From assembly GCA_903932805.1 (NCBI GenBank), contig CAIZHO010000162.1, forward strand, positions 1-6,329: a stretch of 6,329 bases of DNA, read 5' to 3'. Shown piece by piece: positions 1-6,329 of the stretch; position 1 is the stretch's first letter; each line of letters starts with the position of its first letter. The notes under the pieces are model-generated. The model had not been told where the DNA came from, did no database searches, and saw nothing but the letters and a program-made list of their open reading frames with translations. The position numbers were made by a program, and so were the translations under genes. The DNA comes from an uncultured Roseiflexaceae bacterium. GTDB lineage: Bacteria > Chloroflexota > Chloroflexia > Chloroflexales > Roseiflexaceae.

Positions 1-2531
1 AATTACAGGCGTACGGGCTCATCCCTGCCCAACTCATCGGATCGTTACAGTCAGCCAATGCGAACTTGGGGCTTGGGTCGATGAGCGCCGGTACCCAAGA
101 CATCAATCTGCGTGCGCCGAGTATGTTGACCGGCATTGATGATATCGGCAAAATCCAAATCACCGGCACCAATTACACGATTGCTGATGTCGCCACGGTC
201 GAAGAAGGCATCGCTGACCGCGTCAACTACACGCGTCTCGATGGCAAAGACACCATCATCCTCGACGTCCGCAAGCAATCCGGTACCAATACGGTCCAAG
301 TCGCCGATGCGGTCAAGGTCGCCCTCAACGAAACCTTCGAAAAACGCACCGACATGCAGTTCATCATCCCCCGTGACCAATCCGTGGCGGTAAGCGAAGC
401 AGTGATTAGCTCGCTCGAAGAGCTCGTCTTTGCATCGTTGGCTGCGCTCTTGGTGGTGTTTGCGTTTTTTCGTGACTTGCGCAACACCCTGATCACCATG
501 GCCGGTTTACCAATCATTTTGATTGCCACATTCATCTTTCTGCCCTTGTTCGGGCTGACCATCAACTTGATTACGTTGCTGGCACTGTCGCTCGCAGTCG
601 GATTGGTGATCGACGATGCCATTGTGGTGCGTGAAAACATCTTTCGTCATACCTTGCGTGGTGAATCAGCGCGCGCTGCCTCGAGCCGCGGTACTGCCGA
701 AGTATCGCTCTCCGTGCTGGCAATGACGCTGACCATCGTGGCGGTGTTTGTCCCCGTGACATTCGCCACCGGCACCACTGGCATCATCTTCAAATCATTC
801 GGCATCACCGTAGCAGTGGCCATGATGATTTCGCTCATCGAGGCATTCACGTTTGCACCGATGTTGTCGGCGAATTTGTTCCGCACCCAAATCCAGAAAA
901 TCCTCGGCCAAAAACCGCCGGTACCTGCGTACGACCACGATGACCCCAATGCATCGTTGCTCCACGAAGCCGAAGAAGATCCCGGCAAGCTGGGCAGTTG
1001 GTACGGTTCACAATTGGCCAAAACGTTATCGACACGGTGGAACCGCATTCTCGTGATGCTTGTAGCGCTACTGGTCCTCGTGTTGAGCTTTGGCGTCGCC
1101 AGCCAACTCAAATTCACGTTCGTCCCCACCGAAGACCCGCATGAGTATATTGTTGGGTTTGAACTCGCGCCAGGGACCAACTTGGCCGAAACAGACCGGG
1201 TTGCACGTCAAGCCGAGCAAATCTTGATGGCCGAAGAAAACGTCACGTCGGTTATTTCGACCGTCGGGTTTGTCGGCAACCCCGAACGCGCAGAATTTAG
1301 CGTCAAGCTCAAGGGCAAAGCCGAAACACTGGCCGCCCAAGAAGCAGTCCGACCTAAGTTATCATTTGTGCCCAATCTATCGTTCGGTACACCGAGCTTC
1401 CAGGGATCGAGCACATCGGTGACGGGGCGCACGGTCCAGGTCAGTTTGCAGACCAACAAATCGGTCGAATCACTGGCACCCCTCGTCGAAGCCCTCAAGG
1501 CCAACATGGCACAGACCCCTGGGATTGTCGATGTCGCGACAAACTACACCGGTGGCAAACCAGAGTTACGCTTGCTTGCTGATCCCGCTCGCGTCGGCGA
1601 CCTCGGGTTGACCAACGCCGACATCGCATCGTCGGTGCGCGCCTTGATCAACGGTGAACGCGCTACGGTGCTCCGACAAGACGGCAAAGATACCGATATC
1701 GTTGTCCGTTTGGCAACCGAAGACCGGCAAAACCCCGCTGCATTGGGAGACATCGTCATACCTACCCGGAGCGGGTCAGTCACATTGAGTTCATTGGGCA
1801 AGTTCGAGCTTGCCTCGAGCCCGGTCAGCATCCGCCGCTATGATCGGTTGTCTCAGATAATCGTCGGTGCGAATCTGCAGGAGCTCAACACCGCAGACGC
1901 CCAAAAGCAAATCACCGACTTCATGAATGCCCAAAACCTGCCCGCGGATATCGTTTGGTCGTTCACTGGTGTAGTCCAGCAACAATCTGAAGGTTTTACA
2001 TCGTTGATTATTGCGATGTTGCTATCGGTGTTGTTTGTCTACATGGTGCTGGCATCGCAGTTCGGGTCATTCACCCAACCGCTGGTAATCATGTTGGCCA
2101 TGCCGTTTAGCTTCATCGGAGCCTTCATCGGCTTGCTGTTGACCAACACCGATCTGGACATTACGGGCATGATCGGATTGATTTTGTTGTTGGGTCTGGT
2201 CACCAAGAATTCTATTCTGCTGGTAGACTTCACCAACAAGCTGCGTGCCGCCGGCATGGAAAAACACGAAGCGCTGCGAGTTGCTGGGTCGGTCCGTCTG
2301 CGCCCCATTCTGATGACGACATTTGCGATTGTGGCTGGTGCATTGCCGGTCGCCATGGGCATCCATATTATCGGTACTGGTCAGGGCAGCGAATTCCGGC
2401 GTGGGTTGGCAACGGTTCTCATTGGCGGTCTGACGACCTCGATGGTACTGACGCTGTTTGTTGTCCCTGCTGCCTACAGTCTGCTCGATTCACTCGCCAC
2501 CCGGTTGAGCCGCAAGCCCACAGAAGAGTAA
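1..2531 (+). CDS. RND-family efflux permease (AcrB/SwrC-like), 5' end missing
   Basis: This is the inner-membrane pump of a proton-driven RND exporter. The frame is open from base 3 to the TAA at 2529-2531 (about 842 codons). The true start is left of the window: bases 3-65 already read as RND porter-domain sequence (LQAYGLIPAQLIGSLQSANA), so the TTG at 66 is not the start. Given the family length of about 1,030-1,050, some 180-200 residues are missing. Eleven membrane segments are visible, TM2-TM6 at about 417-880, TM7 at about 1050-1103 and TM8-TM12 at about 2004-2486, with the second large periplasmic-type porter loop (1104-2000) intact between them. The proton-relay aspartates are present in TM4 (GLVIDDAIVVREN, Asp codons 612-617), and the TM10 lysine is present in GLVTKNSILLVDF (codon 2205-2207). 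No frameshift or key-residue loss is seen. The adaptor gene follows after 33 bases, so the two are probably co-transcribed. Substrate specificity cannot be inferred. Family assignment is very secure; the subfamily is not. Confidence 0.96.
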   Translation, partial: LQAYGLIPAQLIGSLQSANANLGLGSMSAGTQDINLRAPSMLTGIDDIGKIQITGTNYTIADVATVEEGIADRVNYTRLDGKDTIILDVRKQSGTNTVQVADAVKVALNETFEKRTDMQFIIPRDQSVAVSEAVISSLEELVFASLAALLVVFAFFRDLRNTLITMAGLPIILIATFIFLPLFGLTINLITLLALSLAVGLVIDDAIVVRENIFRHTLRGESARAASSRGTAEVSLSVLAMTLTIVAVFVPVTFATGTTGIIFKSFGITVAVAMMISLIEAFTFAPMLSANLFRTQIQKILGQKPPVPAYDHDDPNASLLHEAEEDPGKLGSWYGSQLAKTLSTRWNRILVMLVALLVLVLSFGVASQLKFTFVPTEDPHEYIVGFELAPGTNLAETDRVARQAEQILMAEENVTSVISTVGFVGNPERAEFSVKLKGKAETLAAQEAVRPKLSFVPNLSFGTPSFQGSSTSVTGRTVQVSLQTNKSVESLAPLVEALKANMAQTPGIVDVATNYTGGKPELRLLADPARVGDLGLTNADIASSVRALINGERATVLRQDGKDTDIVVRLATEDRQNPAALGDIVIPTRSGSVTLSSLGKFELASSPVSIRRYDRLSQIIVGANLQELNTADAQKQITDFMNAQNLPADIVWSFTGVVQQQSEGFTSLIIAMLLSVLFVYMVLASQFGSFTQPLVIMLAMPFSFIGAFIGLLLTNTDLDITGMIGLILLLGLVTKNSILLVDFTNKLRAAGMEKHEALRVAGSVRLRPILMTTFAIVAGALPVAMGIHIIGTGQGSEFRRGLATVLIGGLTTSMVLTLFVVPAAYSLLDSLATRLSRKPTEE

Positions 2532-2536
2532 TCACG

Positions 2537-2556
2537 GTCGAATCTCGACGAAAGGA
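2537..2556 (+). promoter_or_regulatory. Ribosome binding site of the adaptor gene, with a small upstream hairpin
   Basis: GAAAGGA at 2550-2556 lies 8 bases before the ATG at 2565 and fixes that start. Just upstream, GTCGA (2537-2541) and TCGAC (2545-2549) form a perfect 5-bp stem with a 3-base loop. This could shape translation of the second gene, but a stem this short is easily a chance event. No promoter or terminator is seen in the 33-base gap, which fits a two-gene operon. Confidence 0.6.
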
Positions 2557-2564
2557 TCACATAC

Positions 2565-3992
2565 ATGCGTAAACACTTTCTCCGTACCCTGGTCATATCT
2601 GGCATTGCCACTGGACTGATTGCCTGCGGCCAGGCGAGTGCGACGACGGCCAAACCAACCGTTGCTGGCACCGTAGCTGCCGTTGCCACAGCGACCATAC
2701 AGCCAACTGTCGACCTCGGTGCGTTGGTTGCCACCCCCGAACAGACCGACAACAGTAGCATGACTGCTATGCTTGTCAGCGGTACCGGTGAAGTCAAAAC
2801 CCTTAACGATGCCGAGCTAAACTTTCAAGTCACGGGCACTGTGTCAGAGATAACAGCACGTGAAGGCGCGGTGGTCAAAGCCGGTGACTTGATTGCCACC
2901 CTCGATACCACCCTGTATGACCAGCAAGTCGCACAGGCGAATGCAAACCTCGCTTCTGCAAAGGCCACCCTCAATGGCTTGCGGGCGGGCGGTCCCGACG
3001 ACCTCCTCGCCCAAGCACAACTGAAGCAAGCATTGGCTGCCCAAGAGACAACCAAGCCCGGGAGCACGAGCGCAGACGCGCGCGCCGCAACCCTGAGCCT
3101 CGAAGTCGCCCAGTCGAACCTCAAGAGCACCAAAGACCGCTTGTCGTTGGCCAAAACCCAAGCGCAGTTACAACTCGATATCGCCAACCAATCATTGACA
3201 CAAGCAACGTCGCAGTTGACATACGACCAGTGGAACTGGGAATGGGTCGTCAATGAGGGGACTGATCCTGTCCAACCGACCATGATGGGGCGCCCCAACA
3301 AAATCGGTGACAGCACCATCAAACGCTACAAAATGGCCTACGAGATATCGGTGTCACGTCGCGATGCTGCCCAAATCGGTCTGCGCAATGCCCAAATCGG
3401 CTATGATCAAGCCGTCCAGGCAGAGCTCGTCGGTAACAACACGGCCCAACAGCAGCTCGAACAAGCGCAACTCGCCTACGACCGCGTTGTCAATCCAACG
3501 GGGCGTGATCTCGCTAACATCGAAGCAACTGTTGCTTCGGCACAGGCCGCAGTCAACCGCATCACAGCGGCGCGTGCCCAAGCCGAAGCAGGTGTCGCAC
3601 AGGCCGAAGCTGCCCTCACGTTGGCAAACATCAACCGGAGCCGTGCCGAGATACGCGCACCGTTTGCAGGGACCATCGCATACATCACGATTGCCGTCGG
3701 TGACCCCGCAAATCCAGCCGGCCGACCTGTGGTGCAGATTGTTGACACGGCAAACCTACGCATCGACGCGCTCATCAGCGACGCCGATATCGGGAACGTC
3801 GCTGTCGGTCAAAAGGTCACGGTCAGCGTCGACGCTGTACCCGGCCAAACATACGATGGAACGGTCGCATTCGTCTCGCCCATTGCAGTCGGTGTCGGTA
3901 ATGTGCGGTCATACACGATTCATGTCGATCTCACCGACACGACCAATTTGCGCGCTGGCATGAGCGCTCGCGTCAATCTGCTCGGCGAGTAA
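2565..3992 (+). CDS. HlyD/MexA-type membrane fusion (adaptor) lipoprotein of the RND exporter
   Basis: The product (475 aa) is the adaptor subunit that should dock on the RND permease encoded just upstream. Residues 1-20 are a basic then hydrophobic signal peptide ending in the lipobox LIAC, with Cys21 as the expected lipid-anchored residue. An Ala/Thr/Pro-rich linker runs to about residue 70. The first half of the lipoyl-like barrel-sandwich domain is at about 90-114 (TGTVSEITAREGAVVKAGDL). A very long Ala/Gln-rich helical hairpin follows (about 115-360), broken in the middle by an aromatic stretch with W223, W225 and W227. The second lipoyl half begins at RAPFAG (364-369), and a beta-barrel domain runs to the end. 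The hairpin is longer than in MexA or AcrA and closer in scale to HlyD/EmrA-type adaptors. The start is supported by GAAAGGA 8 bases upstream. The stop overlaps the end of the opposing gene by 20 bases. The family call is secure; the partner is inferred from adjacency. Confidence 0.93.
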   Translation: MRKHFLRTLVISGIATGLIACGQASATTAKPTVAGTVAAVATATIQPTVDLGALVATPEQTDNSSMTAMLVSGTGEVKTLNDAELNFQVTGTVSEITAREGAVVKAGDLIATLDTTLYDQQVAQANANLASAKATLNGLRAGGPDDLLAQAQLKQALAAQETTKPGSTSADARAATLSLEVAQSNLKSTKDRLSLAKTQAQLQLDIANQSLTQATSQLTYDQWNWEWVVNEGTDPVQPTMMGRPNKIGDSTIKRYKMAYEISVSRRDAAQIGLRNAQIGYDQAVQAELVGNNTAQQQLEQAQLAYDRVVNPTGRDLANIEATVASAQAAVNRITAARAQAEAGVAQAEAALTLANINRSRAEIRAPFAGTIAYITIAVGDPANPAGRPVVQIVDTANLRIDALISDADIGNVAVGQKVTVSVDAVPGQTYDGTVAFVSPIAVGVGNVRSYTIHVDLTDTTNLRAGMSARVNLLGE

Positions 3993-4890
3993 CTGCTCCG
4001 TCACCCAGCAAGAGACATGTCTGCCACCAATCGCCCCACACACCACCCACGAGGGCCGGTGTGTGGGGTAGGTGTTTGAGCCACCAGATATGATGGGCGC
4101 GCATGTCTCCATTGCCCCACTCGGCAGCCGTCACCAAGCGCGCAGGTGCAGCGGCACTGGCCGGATAATCAATCCAGCGGTCACATGTCGACCAAACCGG
4201 TTGCCTCCGGCCCCACTCATAGTCGCGCGTGCTGTTCGGTGCAAAGTGCACATTCCCACAGGCAGCAGCCCCTGGGGATGTCTGGTCGTAGCGGCAGAAC
4301 TCCTGCCAAAGGTTGGGGAGTACCTGACGCTGCGTATAGGTATGCGTCATCAAGGATTCAACCCGATGGCCGAAATTTTCGAGCATGCAGCCGACATCGC
4401 GCTCGTAATTGAACCCCATCATGACAAAATTGCGGACCGCGTCTGGTCTGACCAATGGAGGTGCGTTGCACCAATACGCGCTCGGACCAATCATGCGCGA
4501 TTCGTATTCGCCCGCATAGGGGAACGAAAAGACCCAGACTTCGTCGAATTCATCGCGGGCTAACCGGCCCAACAAATCAAACTGTGCAACGCGGCGATCG
4601 TAATCCACTCCATCCGGTTGATGCATTGCACGAGTCGCCCACTGACGCACAAACGATTCGCTCGTATACCTGAACCCGTCTATTTTGGGCGGGAACCACG
4701 GTGCATCCAACGTCGTCACAATGCGGTAGTCGACCAATCCGTGACTCGCCAGACGAATATCTGCAATATACTGTTGCGCAAGCACAGCGGGGTTGTTCCA
4801 ACCCATGTGTTGATGGAGGCGCTGCGTACCCGGCACGATCCAGGGATCATGAACAATCATCAAAACACGCGGTTGAAAGCGCACTGGCAT
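3973..4890 (-). CDS. Conserved-looking protein of unknown function (305 aa)
   Basis: I do not recognise a named family. The ATG at 4890 is chosen because AAAAGGA (4897-4903, read on this strand) sits 6 bases before it; an in-frame ATG at 4959 would add 23 residues without a comparable site. From 4890 the protein begins [18 protein letters not shown], with a beta-strand-like opening and no signal peptide, so it is probably cytoplasmic. Its blocks look constrained: [18 protein letters not shown] (115-132), YWCNAPP (139-145), [19 protein letters not shown] (158-176), [16 protein letters not shown] (211-226) and [19 protein letters not shown] (258-276). They are rich in His, Asp, Glu, Trp and Tyr, as in an enzyme or binding protein, but no known catalytic signature is evident. 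I have an unverified impression of similar unnamed proteins in Chloroflexota. The last ~14 residues after GDWWQT (286-291) look unconserved and overlap the adaptor's 3' end. The gene stands alone, divergent from rho. That it is real is likely; its function is unknown. Confidence 0.8.
   Translation of the reverse strand: MPVRFQPRVLMIVHDPWIVPGTQRLHQHMGWNNPAVLAQQYIADIRLASHGLVDYRIVTTLDAPWFPPKIDGFRYTSESFVRQWATRAMHQPDGVDYDRRVAQFDLLGRLARDEFDEVWVFSFPYAGEYESRMIGPSAYWCNAPPLVRPDAVRNFVMMGFNYERDVGCMLENFGHRVESLMTHTYTQRQVLPNLWQEFCRYDQTSPGAAACGNVHFAPNSTRDYEWGRRQPVWSTCDRWIDYPASAAAPARLVTAAEWGNGDMRAHHIWWLKHLPHTPALVGGVWGDWWQTCLLLGDGAVTRRAD
4034..4068. repeat. Perfect 11-bp inverted repeat, possible bidirectional terminator
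   Basis: CCCCACACACC (4034-4044) and GGTGTGTGGGG (4058-4068) are exact reverse complements around a 13-base loop. The loop itself contains CCC (4046-4048) and GGG (4053-4055), which can extend the hairpin. It lies 41 bases after the adaptor stop and inside the last codons of the opposing gene. No run of T follows on the + strand, and none follows on the - strand, so it is not a classical intrinsic terminator. It could stall polymerase between the convergent genes or protect the 3' end of the efflux mRNA. The repeat is certain; the role is inferred. Confidence 0.55.
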
Positions 4891-4903
4891 TGATGTTCCT
4901 TTT
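4891..4903 (-). promoter_or_regulatory. Ribosome binding site deciding the start of the 305-aa protein
   Basis: Read on the minus strand, AAAAGGA covers 4903-4897 and is followed by six bases (ACATCA) and then ATG at 4890. This near-ideal spacing is the main reason to prefer 4890 over the in-frame upstream ATG at 4959. Confidence 0.75.
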
Positions 4904-4943
4904 GAAAGCACAAGAAAAAGGATTGTTGCGGAAGCACTTCTCC

Positions 4944-4949
4944 ATTGTA
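4944..4949 (-). promoter_or_regulatory. Possible -10 element for the leftward gene
   Basis: Read on the minus strand, 4949-4944 is TACAAT, five of six matches to TATAAT. Transcription would begin near 4937, giving an untranslated leader of about 47 bases before the ATG at 4890. No good -35 hexamer is found at normal spacing (TTGCAG at 4976-4971 is 21 bases away), so the call is weak. The element is the complement of the -35 region of the rightward promoter. Confidence 0.3.
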
Positions 4950-4972
4950 ATGCGTTCACTATCTGGTATACT
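4945..4972 (+). promoter_or_regulatory. Predicted sigma-70-type promoter for rho
   Basis: TATACT (4967-4972) is a good -10 hexamer, preceded by TG one base away (4964-4965), the extended -10 motif. TTGTAA (4945-4950) gives a 4/6 -35 match with a 16-base spacer. Transcription would start near 4979, producing a leader of about 200 bases before the rho GTG. This is the best promoter-like sequence in the divergent intergenic region. It is predicted from consensus only. Confidence 0.55.
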
Positions 4973-5036
4973 GCAAAAAGACACGTATTTTTGCGATTAC
5001 ACTCTCCATCGCATCCCGTATGCTTGTGAGCAACGT

Positions 5037-5118
5037 ATACGGTTCCTCAGCTCGCCTACACGCCACCTGCACATCACACTTCAAACCCCAGGTGACTCCG
5101 AAGCTGTCGGAACCATAT
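5037..5118 (+). repeat. Nested inverted repeats in the rho leader (possible RNA structure)
   Basis: Three sets of arms nest inside each other. The outer pair is ATACGGTTCC (5037-5046) with GGAACCATAT (5109-5118), 9 of 10 pairing. The middle pair is CAGCT (5048-5052) with AGCTG (5102-5106), which can be extended by two pairs if base 5101 bulges. The apical pair is CACCTG (5064-5069) with CAGGTG (5089-5094), a perfect match. Together they could fold about 80 bases of the rho 5' leader into one long imperfect hairpin ending about 60 bases before the start codon. Rho genes in some bacteria are autoregulated through their leader, so a regulatory role is plausible. It has not been tested by a folding calculation. 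Confidence 0.45.
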
Positions 5119-5168
5119 CTGAACACCATCGGCATGTGCATTGGTATGTGCTCATTCCTAACGAAAAC

Positions 5169-5174
5169 AAGGAG
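5169..5174 (+). promoter_or_regulatory. Strong ribosome binding site deciding the GTG start of rho
   Basis: AAGGAG at 5169-5174 is followed by six bases (CCTGGT) and GTG at 5181. The reading frame is open far upstream, so this site, rather than a stop codon, defines the start. Upstream in-frame candidates (GTG 5136 and 5148, ATG 4950) lack comparable sites. Confidence 0.8.
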
Positions 5175-5180
5175 CCTGGT

Positions 5181-6329
5181 GTGCCACGTATCCGCAGTAA
5201 ACTCCCAACGACCACTCCGCCAGCCGCAGTCGAACAACCGACGCCTGCCGAGGTCGAGTACGAGACGCCCAAACAAGCGGCTGTCCGTTCTATCCCCGTG
5301 CCAACACCACAGCCAGTAGCCACGCAGGCCGTCAACATGGACCCACGGCCGGCCCTCCAAATCGAATTTGAAGGATTGACCATCCAAGAATTGCGCGAGA
5401 TGGCCAAGTCAACGGGTGTCCATTTTTCGGCCCATCACAAAAAACACGATTTGATAAAGTTACTCCTCCAAACACCAACGACTCCGGTCGAAGAACCCCC
5501 GGTGCACAATCTGACCAGCGAAGGAGTTCTCGACATCGTCCAAGACGGTTTCGGCTTCTTGCGCGGTGATCGCATGCTTGCGAGTCCCAATGACGTATAT
5601 GTGTCGCAATCGCAGATTCGGCGCTTCATGCTCCGAACCGGCGACAAAATCGTCGGCACCGTGCGCCCACCCAAAGACAACGAACGCTACTTGTCGTTGC
5701 TCCGCGTCGAACAAATCAACGGCATGGATCCTGATGTCGCGCGCAAACGACCATCTGCCGAACAATTGGTCCCTATTTTCCCCAATCAACAAATCAAACT
5801 CGAAACAGAGCCCAACATATTGTCGACCCGCCTCGTCGATCTCGTGGCACCCATCGGTCGTGGCCAACGTGGCTTGATTGTGTCGCCGCCCAAGGCCGGC
5901 AAGACGTTGCTCCTCAAGACCATCGCCAATGGCATCACCGTCAATCATCCCGACATTCATTTGATGGTGTTGTTGATCGGCGAGCGCCCCGAAGAAGTCA
6001 CCGACATGCGCCGATCGGTGCAGGGTGAAGTCATCTCGAGCACGTTCGACGAACCCGTCGAAGACCATGTCAAGGTCGCCGAAATGACGCTCGAGCGCGC
6101 AAAGCGTTTGGTCGAAATCGGACAAGATGTCGTCATCCTGATGGACTCGATTACGCGGCTGGCACGCGCCTATAACCTCGAAATCCCACCAAGCGGACGG
6201 ACCCTGTCAGGCGGTATCGATCCGGTTGCACTCTATCCACCCAAGCGATTCTTTGGCGCAGCCCGCAACATCGAAAACGGCGGCTCGTTGACCATCATTG
6301 CCACCTGTCTGGTCGATACAGGCAGCCGT
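5181..6329 (+). CDS. rho: Transcription termination factor Rho, 3' end missing
   Basis: Rho is the hexameric ATP-dependent RNA helicase that loads on untranslated RNA and ends transcription. The visible part is 383 codons of a gene that runs off the right edge. Residues 1-58 form a Pro/Ala/Thr-rich, probably disordered extension. The SAP-like Rho_N domain is at about 59-97 ([15 protein letters not shown]). The cold-shock-like primary RNA-binding domain starts at about 114 with the RNP motif DGFGFLR (122-128). The ATPase core shows Walker A PPKAGKT (236-242, Lys241), the catalytic-glutamate block [10 protein letters not shown] (Glu268), Walker [18 protein letters not shown] (Asp322) and the Q-loop/secondary-site region [20 protein letters not shown] (343-362), ending in [13 protein letters not shown]. 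The arginine finger and C-terminus are outside the window. GTG at 5181 is preferred because of AAGGAG six bases upstream; Met53 (5337) is a less likely alternative. Where E. coli has Asp before the catalytic Glu, this protein has Gly267. The assignment is certain. Confidence 0.98.
   Translation, partial: MPRIRSKLPTTTPPAAVEQPTPAEVEYETPKQAAVRSIPVPTPQPVATQAVNMDPRPALQIEFEGLTIQELREMAKSTGVHFSAHHKKHDLIKLLLQTPTTPVEEPPVHNLTSEGVLDIVQDGFGFLRGDRMLASPNDVYVSQSQIRRFMLRTGDKIVGTVRPPKDNERYLSLLRVEQINGMDPDVARKRPSAEQLVPIFPNQQIKLETEPNILSTRLVDLVAPIGRGQRGLIVSPPKAGKTLLLKTIANGITVNHPDIHLMVLLIGERPEEVTDMRRSVQGEVISSTFDEPVEDHVKVAEMTLERAKRLVEIGQDVVILMDSITRLARAYNLEIPPSGRTLSGGIDPVALYPPKRFFGAARNIENGGSLTIIATCLVDTGSR

Noticed and set aside
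66..2531. Treating TTG at 66 as the start of the RND permease
   Set aside because: The same frame is open to the left edge and bases 3-65 translate to typical RND porter-domain sequence, so the gene is truncated by the window and not a short variant.
2825..3322. 165-codon minus-strand frame opposite the adaptor gene
   Set aside because: It is a shadow of the Ala/Gln-rich coiled-coil coding sequence on the other strand; no start signal or domain.
3307..3963. 218-codon open frame on the + strand in another frame of the adaptor gene
   Set aside because: It is Ser/Arg/Pro-rich out-of-frame translation of a clear adaptor coding region, with no recognisable domain.
4072..4563. 163-codon + strand frame opposite the 305-aa protein gene
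   Set aside because: The minus strand has a good ribosome binding site and better motif-like blocks; this frame has neither.
4931..4940. Short palindrome GAAGCACTTC as an operator
   Set aside because: Arms of only four bases with a two-base spacer are expected by chance; no second copy nearby.
5020..5319. Possible rho leader peptide (99 codons) overlapping the rho start in another frame
   Set aside because: No ribosome binding site precedes the ATG at 5020 and the frame runs about 140 bases into rho, unlike a short leader peptide; the sequence looks random.
5460..6125. Long antisense open frame (221 codons) opposite rho
   Set aside because: It lies fully opposite conserved Rho coding sequence, has no ribosome binding site that I can see, and its composition is what a reverse-strand shadow of this codon use gives.

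Overview
The window carries four protein-coding genes and no RNA gene, insertion sequence or CRISPR array that I can see. It looks like ordinary bacterial chromosome, moderately GC-rich by eye and with similar codon use throughout. The adaptor is a lipoprotein with an Ala/Thr-rich linker after its lipid-anchoring cysteine, its helical hairpin is long, and no outer-membrane channel gene is visible. These features remind me of Chloroflexota, but that assignment is inference from style and not proven by any marker here.

Region 1 (1-3992, + strand) is an efflux operon. It holds the last ~842 codons of an AcrB/SwrC-type RND permease whose N-terminus lies off the left edge. After a 33-base gap and a clear ribosome binding site comes a 475-residue HlyD/MexA-type adaptor lipoprotein. 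The pair should form an export complex in the cytoplasmic membrane. The substrate cannot be told from sequence, and the promoter lies left of the window.

Region 2 (3973-4890, - strand) is a single gene for a 305-residue protein of unknown function. It has strongly patterned, conserved-looking blocks. It converges on the adaptor gene and overlaps its end by 20 bases. A perfect 11-bp inverted repeat sits inside its last codons.

Region 3 (4891-5180) is a divergent intergenic region. It holds a good extended -10 promoter reading right, a possible overlapping promoter reading left, and a roughly 200-base leader in front of rho with nested inverted repeats.

Region 4 (5181-6329, + strand) is the first 383 codons of transcription termination factor Rho. 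It starts at GTG with a strong AAGGAG site and runs off the right edge. The RNA-binding domain, Walker A, Walker B and Q-loop are visible.

I found no clear novel multi-gene system. The items most worth a second look are the unnamed 305-residue protein, the structured rho leader, and an Asp-to-Gly difference next to Rho's catalytic glutamate.
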